From Ptychodera flava (taxonomy: Eukaryota; Hemichordata; Enteropneusta; Ptychoderidae): a stretch of 64,000 bases of DNA. Location of the stretch: positions 3,100,001 through 3,164,000 of the forward strand of contig NC_091932.1 of assembly GCF_041260155.1 (NCBI RefSeq), given 5' to 3'. This document shows, in pieces, positions 37,282-48,110 of the stretch; within the stretch, counting starts at the first letter, position 1, and the number at the start of each line of letters is the position of its first letter. The position numbers were made by a program, and so were the translations under genes. The notes under the pieces were generated by a model. That model ran no database searches, was not told the origin of the DNA, and saw only the letters and a program-made list of their open reading frames with translations.

Positions 37282-37419
37282 TTTAGCAGATAGCTGAATT
37301 ACCGTACAATAACTTTGTCACACTAGTTCAATCTTGACGGGTGTAGCATGCTAGCAGGGTACGCTTACCCATTCCGGACACCTGGTACCACCACTTATAT
37401 AGTGGTTCAAGATTGTACT

Positions 37420-40400
37420 ACCGATTTTGTCAGTGATCTTATGTTTCTTTGTGTGTTTGTTTTTACTGTTTATTGGACCTGGTAATTTATTTGCCTTGAA
37501 TGATAATGATTGCTGGAATCGATTTGATGTCATATTACTGACTCGTTCCTTATCATTTTTGTCAATCGATGAAAGCATTTTCGTCTTCCTTATTCAATCT
37601 TACTTTGACCGATGTTATATCCTGACCTACAGTGTCATTAGTTTTGACCAACGTGCAAAGACGTTGCCCATGCGCCCGGTTGACGAGATATTTTGCAAAA
37701 CAGTGAAGAAATATTATTTAGCCGTGTTCACAATAATGACACTGGCTCAAAAAGAAAGAGAAGGACAAGAAAATGTATAACACTGAACTATTTGAACTCG
37801 TACGGCCATACTGTATGCATGGGGGCCCGGGAGACATCGATGTCAGTCTTTCCGGACTGTTTACATGTAACTTAGGGGATATCAAAGGAGATGAATCAGT
37901 TGGTTGAATAAAACAAAAGTTTTCGGACATATTTCATGTCAATGTTGTCAATGTCGGACTTTTGATCCATTTCGATTGAGAAACCAGAATCACATACAGA
38001 GATGTCTGTATTAAACACGGACGCATAATTCGGAATAGTTTGTTGTGCTACTGTCGGTCTCAGTCGTGGTGACTCTCCCATAAAATTTCGAAGCTATAGG
38101 TCTACACTTGTCGTTTCGATTCACAGGTAGCAGTACACCTATGACCAGGTACACTCTTTGCCACGGTGTCTCCCAGTGAACGTCCTTGAACCTATGGACG
38201 TGCCCATTGTTTTACTGCGCCCATTCTGGTGTAAACCCCTACTCGTTTCCAGCAGAGTACTTTTTTAAAGTTCTATACATCAGTGTACACTGTGTGTATA
38301 AGCCCTAAACCTAGTTTAATTCAATTATGGAAAGGTAGTAGTAAAGAATAAAGGGTCGTTACAGTTGCTAAAATTGCGAGAAAAACGGCACGTCTTTCCA
38401 TTACTTTTACAGTTCTGTGCTTTCCATCCCCGTTACTCAAATAGAATAGTCCTATTCACAAGCGCTATTGTTTTTAATCACGTCCAGGATGTGCTGTTGA
38501 TTTTCATTCTTTCGTGCAATTTCATTCGTTTGAAGCAATTTCATTTGACTGCTCTGTGGGACTCTTCTGGATATGTGTTTTGGATAAAATGAACTCTACA
38601 GTGATAGACATAAACTTCGACGGTGATAGGTATACAATATTGGTTCGATGTGCGAAGATATACAGATTACAAGTTATTTTAGAAGTTCTCAAAACCAGTA
38701 AAAATAACGTAGACGTACATCGCATGCTTTCTTACACCGAACGAGCCGTCGGTTTCCATAGCTATTACGTGAAATCCGGCCTCACCGATGTCCCTGTCCC
38801 GATTCGGAGAACAACTTTCAAGCTGCGAGTTGAGGTTCAGATGTCCGATTTTTTCATATTCAAAAGACTTATTGATTCACAGAGAACGCCCGTCTTGTTT
38901 TTAGCACATGAGGGCAATTGAAAATTCAAAGCCAAATAGCCAGTGGGAAAAAATTCGACCGGACGACTTGCTCTCACCAGCGATCGCAATGAAAATAAAA
39001 TTGAAGTCTCTGAAGTCGGTATTATTGCTCCGCCATGTTTACTGTTGGTTGTACGGCCAGTTTAAATTCACAGATTTTCTTCACGGTAAAATTCATATAA
39101 TTGCCATACCGCGAAGTTCCCTGTGCAATATGTCTTATGTCAATATGTCTATTTGGCAGAAAAAGCGTCACGGACATTCGATCGATGGTGATGAACTTTC
39201 TCCAGGCCGCGACATGTCACCAGTTATGAACTTTACCGGTTTTCGAAACGAAATATGTAATATATTATCAGCATTGTTCACGTTGTGTTTTGAGTCTGAT
39301 ATCGAATAGAACGGGAAAAAACTAACGATTTGAGTGACGATAGAGACCATGCCCGATACGGAAAATTGACATCAACTACTTGCATTGAGCAGTGACCTGA
39401 AACTTCAGACTTATATATAAATGTCGACAATATAAAATATCGAAATGCCGGAGAGAGAGAGGGAGAGAGAGAGAGGTTTACGCTGTCGCAATCTGATTAT
39501 ACTGTTTCGGATATGATCTCGGTATAGACGATACACAGACATCAAAAATGTACTCCTACTTTCCAGAAATTCGACTAATCTTATAATAAGAGTAGAATAA
39601 ATATAAAAGTGGTGGTTGCAGTAAATCTTCAGATATTGGTTTTCCAAAGTTAGACAATACTTACAGAAATATGGTCGCCATAGTCTTCTCTTAAAAAATA
39701 TTATCTTCAACACCACGTTTCTTATGATTGGTGATGTCATTTTTTATTATTTTTACAAACTGTCAATGCATCAAACGCCATTAGACTATCTCATCTGCCT
39801 GTCAGGGAGTTACAATATATTTCCAAGGGCTGGCACACGATGTCAACTTACGCGTCGTCCGTCGAGCGGCCGGTGGCAGTGTCACAGATCGCGGCCACTT
39901 TGATTTTGATGTGACACCCAGGTGCGTTTGAGGTTTTTTGTTACCTAATTTGTCGACTTCACAAAATTTCACAGTCCATGCTTTGAAGCAGTCTCAACAT
40001 GGCAACATGTCTCGCGTAAATTTCATCCTCGTCGTTCCAATTAATTCGACCACTAAATTATTTCGGCAGTTTTAATTTCCTAATAAATCGACGATTTTGA
40101 AATCGTAATTATTTTTTTCTGGTCAAATTGATTGATTGAGACTCATTCTGTACGCCTGCTAACATTCTTGAAGATAAGAACACGTATTTTCGACCATTTT
40201 CCCGTGAGCCGTTGACGGCTTCTACGATGTTTGCTCGATCGCGCGTACAACGCACTGAATACTTTACCGGACTTTCTTTGCTCTGCGTTTTTGCCAAAAA
40301 CAACAGTCGCCAGAGCCGTAACATGTTGCTCCATGCTTGAGGTCGCCGGTAGCCCTGGTGCTTTTTGACGCTCATTAATGCAGACTCGCCCACATAAATA

Positions 40401-40485
40401 TATGAATATTTATGATGCATTTTAAGTAACCAGGTACTTAGCGGCGCTGATGGTCTTGGCTTGGCGAAGAGCTGCTTCCCTTGGG
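37420..40485. other. No gene recognised
   Basis: The stretch carries a short GA-rich tract (39447-39475) and several overlapping open frames of up to 135 residues (for example 38514-38921) with no family motif and no supporting splice structure. Confidence 0.4.
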
Positions 40486-40489
40486 AAAT

Positions 40490-40730
40490 AAGTACAGTAA
40501 GCATAGCGAGGTCAGGGCAGGAAGTAGGCATGGCTAGAGCCTAGAGGTCACGGAACTAAAGGTCACATTTACGAGGACGCACTATACATGCCAATTCACG
40601 CTACACAAAAGACAGCTACACAAGTGTTGTGCTCTTCAGCTGGATTATTTGTAACATTGAAAAAGAAAGAAAAATGCTGTAATATTGACTTAAATAGGCA
40701 CTTATGAGGCCCTGTGACGGTACGCGGTCA
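40490..40730 (-). repeat. Right arm of a widely spaced inverted repeat pair
   Basis: This is the reverse-complement partner of 35970-36235, with about 4.25 kb between the arms. The two arms have diverged by small insertions and substitutions. Confidence 0.8.
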
Positions 40731-40735
40731 AGGGC

Positions 40736-43700
40736 CCAGTGGCTGGCTAAATGTTCGTGCAAGATATCTAGGTTATGATCTTTTTTTACCTGCATATGAT
40801 CCACCACATTAACACATGTAAATATGAAAAATTGGTGAAACTTGTGTAAGTCCTAAAATAAGGATTGGCTGACCACTGTGCCCGAAGTAGGGTATCAGTA
40901 ATAGGTTCTGATTCAGCAACCTAGTGGCAAAGTTACAGACAGCTGTGTTGTAGGCTACCAGGGGATAATAACTCTGAATGTGGAGCTGTATATATTATAA
41001 GCAGAAACGAAATAAATCTGAGCTCAAGTGGGTATTAATCACAAATGATTTGAAGATATAAACTGTTTAAGAGGTAGAGTTATTCGGGGCTAGTAGAATT
41101 GAGTTGACGAAGAGTCCAGTTGACTGGGGTCCAGTTGTCTAGAAACCGTTGGGAAGCTACCTCTTCACAATATATCCCGGGGAACGTTGTGGGCTATAGA
41201 ACTGCAGCAACTTGCCAAGGAAAACATTTTAAAGTTTTTGGTTTGTAGCTTGGATAAAGAGACAACTTCCTTGACATTAGGCCTATCACTGATTATGTCT
41301 GTTCAAATAACACATTTGGTATTTCACATATTTACCCCTTTTCCTGCCAGACAGTAATAACTGTATCACTTCCCTATCAGCCAAGTCAGTAAAAAGTGGT
41401 ATTTAGCCAAAACATGACGTATTTTCACCCGCTTGGCTTGGTATGTTATAGCATCTTTTGTCCAAAAAAATCAACTTTACATTATTATGTTTTCAACAGC
41501 CTTCAAATGTACAGTATTATGTTAAAATACATCATATTGAATATGTTGTGTTTCATTAATTTTAACCATCTTGACCTGGTGGTGAAATATGGACTTGGCA
41601 GGAAAAGGGTTAATGGAATATGCTCTTTATCTACTACAAGCTTTGATAATCTGTCATCAGAAAGTTTATTCATCCATCAAATTTCAGGAAAATGCCTTGC
41701 TGATTCTAATGAACATTTTCCAGTATACTCATAGTTCTGTATACAAACAGAAAAACTGCCACAGTGTTTTATAGTAGATAGCTTTGGCAAAACTACTTTG
41801 TTCCTTCCCCATACATATTGCCTGCAATGTTTGATGAAGGAACACATTTTTACGACTATCCTCATAACACAGGGCAGATCTGTTCTTTGTTAACCTTAAG
41901 GTTACAGCCATCAATATTATGGCTACAAGTTTTAACATGGGAGACTATATCACATACAGTAATCGAGAAATTGAATTGTTCAGGATATTAAGCTTAGAAA
42001 AACCCTGCCATATTTGATGACATTAGATGCAAAAGCAAACAGGTGTTCAATAATTTCCAATCCTTTGGTTTGTTTTAAAAGATTAAACAGTGTCGAAAAT
42101 TTTGCATTAAAAAAGAGGGCCCCCAGAGGGCACAATGAAAGAATCAGTGTATCTGGGCAAGGGGTGTTGAAAATTCCTGAGAACAGTACTGGGGACTTGG
42201 TAGTTTTTTACTCCAAGCAAATCAGACCATGATACTGACATCACACTGAATAAGAAAGAAATGCGTTTCAAAATAATCTCAGTTTGTATAATGAAAATGC
42301 TGACAATATTATATGCAATATAAAACACCACTTCACCACACAAGGGACAATGATATCTTTGGTGTTAGTTTTTGCTTGTGGACACTCAACCTGACAGATT
42401 ATTCCTGATGCAAGTAAGGCAAATTAGTCTTAGTGATTGCATTTTACTAATTTCCTTCACCAATATGTTAAGGGGCTTGCAAGAGGACAACAATACAATT
42501 ATACATAAATCTTAAACTTTTGTCAGTAACTTTAAACAACTGCATATTGGTGACAAGATTTCTGAAAAAATCAGTGACACAGTTATTGTTCATAGTGACT
42601 GATATAGTTCCAAATTTGAAAAGAATGTATGCCCTCTCTTAACTCAGTGTTTCATCTAGGATGCTACACAAGGGAGGGGGACTGGTCCTCCTCTACAGGA
42701 ATTTTGAGGGGGATTTTAAAATTTTGGGGGAGATTTAACTGAAACATATAATCACGGCACTTGTGATATACATACTACAAGCCATAAATCACTTTCTTAC
42801 ACAATCCAAGATGCTGGCTGCAAACACCATCCTATATAAGATGTTTTCAAAAGTCAACAAATTTGAGTATATTGTTGTGAATGTATATAGTCAGTATCAT
42901 TGAATGACCCAGTTTGGCCTCATGCAGCCATACTGGCTTATTTTTTTCAAATATACTTTACCTTTTCATGAAGTGCATGGCCCACTGTATACAATGGCCC
43001 GTAACCAGGGTATTATATTAGTCAAATTAGGATGGAATGTGTTCACATGACCCAATGAAAACCAATTAATTATAAAGCCATGTAGACATCAATTCAGCCT
43101 GTTGTGCTTTGAAGACTGACTGTGATTCAATGTACATTAATGTTGTTGTTCAACCTACAGACTTTTCCAATGCCTTGAAAAACCATTCTTCTATTTATTA
43201 AATAGAGTATTTGATGGCTAAGTAATCTGGTCAAATCTGTGGAAATTGGAGAAATTCCCAATTCAGTCAATGGTTGAATTATTGATGATGGAAAGCAAAA
43301 AATTTATTTTTCCAAAGAAATAGGGTGGTCAAATTATTGGAGTGATCAAACTGATGTCAAAAATTTAAAGGGCTAATTTATAATTTGTTTGGCAGACCAG
43401 TATTTTCAAAGGTAAAACTATACTTAAGTTAATGTCATGTTACTTAACAGATTTTTCAATATGATTATTGATATCAAGAATGATTCAAGACTCTCCTACT
43501 TATTTACTTGTGTGCAAAGCTCATGCATGATAAGCTATTGTATGATTGTCTTACTTCAGATCACATTTGTGGGCAATCCTTATTGAAGTTCTGTATTTGT
43601 AGCCTGCAGAAATTCCAGTTACGCAGACTCAAAGAAAATATTCAAGCTGTAAATATTAATGTTTACAGTATAGCCTGTTGCATCTTGTTCGCAGTACTCT

Positions 43701-44448
43701 CAAGAATGACAGCAAACTTTGTGAAATATATATGAATTTTACATTTTCATGTTAATTTAAAAGTAAAAGATGACTGATCATTGCATACAATGTATACATG
43801 TATTGAGAGAGATCGTTAGATGTTACACATTATAAGTGTAGATAACATTTCATGTGTTTTCATATAACTAAAAGAGATATAGGTACTGCTCTCCAATGAG
43901 GGGAATCATGATTCATAAAATATATGCAGAATGCTTGTTCGCGACTGGAAAAATTGTCAGTGAGATATTTGGTTCGAGCATTTATTACGTTAAATTGTGC
44001 CAGTTCCCTGCACATGGCAGTGCGTTGTGCCTGGTTCTCACATCAATGGTTGTTGACATTGACTGTTTATGTCATATTAGTCCTTTGTTTTCGATGGTAA
44101 ATTGTGGTCAGTCAGTCCGTTTGCTCAGAGAATAAAGCTCATAAAAACCTACCCCTTGAGCTTATTATGCAGTATATTAATGTACATCAAACCTTGCTTT
44201 AATTTTTTCACATTTTTTTCCAAATTTATTTCGGGTGAACCATTTTCAGAAATGTGACTCCTTATTGATGTGCATGGTAGTAGAGTACAATGTAGAAGTA
44301 TTAACATTACATTACACCTGTATGGCACGGTAAGTCATGTAATGACATAGCAATGTTCATACTGGTAAGATATTTGTCTTTATAGTCAAGGTTTCCTAGC
44401 GTTGCTTTTTACCCTAAAACTTACAGTCTCCTATTGTAACATAACTTG
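40736..44448. other. No gene recognised
   Basis: AT-rich sequence. CAGTGTTTCATCTAGGATGC near 42645 followed by GGGAGGGGGAC and GAGGGGGATTTT resembles the end of a DNA transposon, but no matching second end was found. No exon could be supported. Confidence 0.4.
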
Positions 44449-44459
44449 AAACTTAGTCG

Positions 44460-45394
44460 CCGTTCAGTTTTTACGGCCGGGGGGGCCGGCAAAATCCAGG
44501 GGGGGGTCATCATAATTTTGGAATCCACGAAGGGGGGGGTCATCACTTTTTCACTGGTAGGAAAGGGGGGGTCACCACATTTTCAAAAACATAATACCTA
44601 CAATAAAGTTCACTTTATGCCATGGCCATGATCGACCCTCTTTACCGGCGGGCCGCCTTCGGCGGCCCACTACAATAAATATACTTTATGTATTACCCAT
44701 GACCCTCTTAACGGGCAGACGCCTTTGGCGGCCCACTCCAATTAGGTTTACTTCATGCAATGGCCATGATCGACCCTCTTTACCGGCGGGCCGCCTGCGG
44801 CGGCCCACTACAATAAATTGACTTTATTGTAATACCCCATGACCATCTTAACGGCCGGACGCCTTCAGCAGCCATGGTCAGTAAAAGTTTACTTCGTGCA
44901 ATGGCCATGATCGACCCTCTTTTTACCAGCGGGCCACCTTTGGTTACCCACTAGAATAAAGTTGACTTTACGTAATGGCCCATGACCCTCTTAACCGGAG
45001 GGCTGCCTTTGGCGAACCACTCAAATAAAGTTTACTTTGTACAATGTCCATGGACATAAGTTGTCCATGGAAATGAAGTTCAAAATTGCTTATAGTCGTC
45101 CTAATTAACAGACGTTTGCATGGATGTGGCTGAGAAGTTTGTGCACTTTCATCTCTGCTACACGAATAAAGTGCGCCACGTACCGGAGTTCAAATCCAAA
45201 CCGTGCGGGTAAATTTGACATATGGGTTTTGGTTATATTTCAGGGGGGGGGGATCATCAAATTTTTTCGTCTGACAAAGGGGGGGTCATCATTTTTTCGC
45301 GAAAAATTCAGGGGGGGTCATCATTTTTTTGAACACCAGCGACAAGATTTTGCCGCCCCCCCCCCCCCCCCCCCCGGCCGTAAAAACTGAACGG
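44460..45394. mobile_element. Mutator-like non-autonomous DNA transposon, complete
   Basis: The terminal inverted repeats begin CCGTTCAGTTTTTACGGCCG at both ends, followed by a G-run of different length and CGGCAAAATC. The element is flanked by a perfect 11-bp target duplication, AAACTTAGTCG (44449-44459 and 45395-45405). Duplications of 9-11 bp are typical of Mutator-like elements. Inside each terminus, three G-run plus GTCATCA units lie at about 31-36 bp spacing, in the same orientation at both ends. The middle is a hairpin-bearing tandem array (44615-45060). There is no transposase frame. Degraded relatives occur at 6311-6460 and 7640-7935. Confidence 0.85.
44615..45060. repeat. ~70-bp hairpin satellite inside the Mutator-like element
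   Basis: About six monomers repeat the order CCATGATCGACCCTCTTTA, CCGGCGGGCCGCC..GGCGGCCCAC, CAATAAA and TTTACTT. Alternating monomers are more alike, suggesting a ~140-bp higher-order unit. The best monomers contain GGGCCGCCTTCGGCGGCCC, a perfect 8-bp stem with a 3-nt loop. Confidence 0.8.
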
Positions 45395-45734
45395 AAACTT
45401 AGTCGCAGTCTCTTAGTGTTGCTAGTTTGTACCATAAACTCTCACAACCCCATTTCTTGGTTAATCAAACAAACACTAGTAGGAAGCATGAATCTTGTAT
45501 TGAATATTTTGTTTTCAATGTATCTGGCATATGTTTTTCAGAAAACTATGGCAAGATGTCAACAGATACGTAGTGCAAAATTGACTCAATTTTTGATCCA
45601 TATGACTAGTGTTTCAAGCCTCAGTCACCATATGAAATAATAGTACATCCCAGTTAATTAAAAAATGTTTGAAGCTTCCTATTGATTGATTGATTGATTC
45701 GTTGATTGATTAATTGCACCAGATGTTCTAAATT

Positions 45735-46254
45735 CCAATGACACCCAGTCCAAGCCTCTTTGTGCTGCTTTTGATCGGTCAAATGCTGACAGTGAAGCCA
45801 TCAAGGATTAAACAACCAAAACAAGTCATTATTTGGCATCAACAGTTGCACCTGTATAGGCTATCAGATGTAAAAATTGTAACTGCAATGATAATACTCA
45901 TTCAGAACAGATTTCTGTACATTACAATTCTATTTGTCAAGCTCTCACAAGGGCAAGTAAAGACATGTTTCAAGACAGCAAAACAAAACTGTATAACCCA
46001 ACTCCAGGTTGGAATGATGTTGTGAAGGAGGCACACACAGTGGCCAGACAAGCTGGAAGTCAGCCTCAATGCTTTGTTCTGGTCCAGTTGCGGAGTACAT
46101 GCGTCAGACCAAAGCTTTCATTAAGTATTCTGTCAGAAAGTGTATGTGACAGGAAATGATCAAGCAAGCTGATAGTATGGCTAATTCACTGTTAGGAAAG
46201 ATCATGGGAATTTCTGGGCAGCCGTTGATGACGTAAATAATAAAAAGGTTCCTC
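45735..46254 (+). mobile_element. LINE fragment, part 1 (between endonuclease and RT)
   Basis: The frames give KPLCAAFDRSNADSEAIKD, CNCNDNTHSEQISVHYNSIC, LTRASKDMF, PTPGWNDVVKEAH and FWAAVDDVNNKKVP. The last two blocks (GWND.VKE.H and FW..V..NN.KVP) are landmarks of the linker upstream of the reverse transcriptase in many LINE ORF2 proteins. Frameshifts separate some blocks. The copy is 5'-truncated in the endonuclease domain, the usual LINE fate, and continues at 47571 after a DNA-transposon insertion. Confidence 0.8.
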
Positions 46255-47567
46255 CACTATGGGCAAAAAGGGCCCTAAATTGTTCAGTACAGCGCCCCCG
46301 CCGGACAACGCTTTGGGCTGGTTGCTAGTGACGACAGCGAACATTGTATCAATTTCATTTCAATAAAATATCGATCGAAATCTGCTCGTCTGCTCGCTCG
46401 TAATTTCAGGTTACGCCATGAATTTTTCCATGACAGCCCATATATATTGACTTATGTACCATAAAATCAACGTATCAGTTGTTTTCTTCCACTCAAATTG
46501 AATCGAAGACAATTTGTTTAGTTTTGGTGATACTTTTATGTCTCAGCATATTTTGGCGCGCTTTGGACAAGTTTGGCGCCATGCGATCCGCGGGTATGCA
46601 ACACAACATTGTAACAATTCGCAACAAAAGAATATCGATCGATAACGTTCACTACACGTTCACAGTGGAGACTCTACACCAGTTCGCTTTTGTTTCGTGT
46701 TATTTTTACCAATTTACTGCCATATTCATGGTTCATATTCACCCAAATTTTGTATAAAAGACAACAACCTGACAGGTATTTGATCTGTACAATTTAGGAG
46801 ACACTTGCTGATTAATTTGCATCAATTTCAGACCCTTGTTCTGCACATGTAAACGCCGTCAGACGCCATATTGTTGACGGCAACAGTATATTTCAGTGAT
46901 CAGAATAAATAGAATGGCAATAAAAAAATTTAACGAAGAAATTCAAAAATCTAAAACAATACGATTTTTGCTTATTAGTCAGAGGATCATTGTACCAATT
47001 TTCATTGTCATTGGTTCAGAATTGAAAAATTTGAACCGGCGAGAAGTTTGCAATGTGTTCGGTCGATCGGACGCGCATAAACACCATTGTTTTCTACAGG
47101 AATTGAGATTATTCGGCACATCGTAAAATGAAAAATACATCTGAAAAAACCCGCCGGACCAACTTTTTCATTTCGCTGTTATTTCTCACAATATTGAAGG
47201 TTCACTAAAACTCTATGGTTTTAGATTTTTGAATTTCCCTCTTATTTTTCTGAAATGACGAGTTTACGATCGTTTGCGCTGTTGGCCGTGTTTTCGCCTA
47301 TTTTTACATAGAGTATTTTCGCTTCGGTATTTTAAGAATTCCTTCATGAAATTATTGCCGAAATATCATAATGGACAGAGGAACGTATGAGGAAATGGAA
47401 TCTGCATCTCTTTCCTGAATATTTAGCTGTGCGGCTAGGAAATTCGGCGAAGTTTTCAACATTACGCGGAAGCTTGATTTGGCTCTCTTTACGCTCATTC
47501 AGCGTATGTGCGGCAAAAAATTGTCACATGTTGAGTGAACAATATAGAGGCCATATTGCCCACAGTG
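46255..47567. mobile_element. CACTA-like non-autonomous DNA transposon, complete
   Basis: The left end CACTATGGGCAAAAAGGGCC and the inverse of the right end, CACTGTGGGCAATATGGCCT, are imperfect terminal repeats that stay alignable for about 35 bp (both run into ATTGTTCA). The element is flanked by CTC (46252-46254 and 47568-47570). Removing the element and one CTC restores the LINE codons for Val-Pro-Leu-Ala. CACTR termini and 3-bp duplications are the hallmarks of CACTA/EnSpm (CMC) elements. No transposase frame was seen, so it would depend on a partner elsewhere. Confidence 0.8.
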
Positions 47568-47570
47568 CTC

Positions 47571-48110
47571 TGGCAACATTGTGGAGGGTGAACAGAATAT
47601 CGCCACCATGTGGAGTGTCCATTTCAACAAACTGATGAACTCTGTAAAGAAGTCAAAACATAGTTCAGAAGTTCATGCAGCCCTAGCATCTATCCCATTT
47701 GTAGATGGTATGTCAAGTACTGTCAACGAAATTTTTCACATTACTAGATTAACTCAAAACAGGTAATCTCCTGGTGTAGATGGTCTAAGTGCTGAACATT
47801 TGCGTTACGCTGATTCCCATTTGTCTGTACATCTTGCTCTATGTTTTTCTTTGTTGATGGTACATGGTAAAGTTCCTTACAACCTTACTGATGTTATCCT
47901 TGTTCCACTTGTGAAAGATAAGACTTGTGATCTTTTGTGCAATTATCAACCTATTGCCTTGATGAGTGTACTGTCAAAAGTTCTAGAACATGCTCTTTTG
48001 AGTCAGACAAGCAGTTTGATTTTAAAACGACACATGGCACTGACATGTGTATATTGCTTTTCTGGGTTACAGTGTCACCAGCGATCTCTTTTGTACTGTA
48101 AGTGATTTTC
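47571..48110 (+). mobile_element. LINE fragment, part 2 (start of reverse transcriptase)
   Basis: After the insertion the frame continues EGEQNIATMWSVHFNKLMNS, then TQNR, an in-frame TAA at 47763-47765, PGVDGLSAEHLRYADSHLS, VPYNLTDVILVPLVKDKT, NYQPIALMSVLSKVLEHALL and, after a frameshift, QFDFKTTHGTDMCI. These correspond to the fingers and early palm motifs of LINE reverse transcriptases (PG.DG, P..KDK, NY.PI.L.S...K..E, QFGF...HGTD). The catalytic YADD block is not present and the match ends near 48110. Together with 45735-46254 this is one insertion. Confidence 0.85.

Noticed and set aside
38365..38921. Overlapping frames of 75 and 135 residues between the inverted repeat arms
   Set aside because: No recognised family, no supporting splice sites and no better-than-chance codon pattern visible by eye.
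42640..42740. Possible DNA-transposon end (CAGTGTTTCATCTAG)
   Set aside because: No inverse partner or target duplication found in the window.
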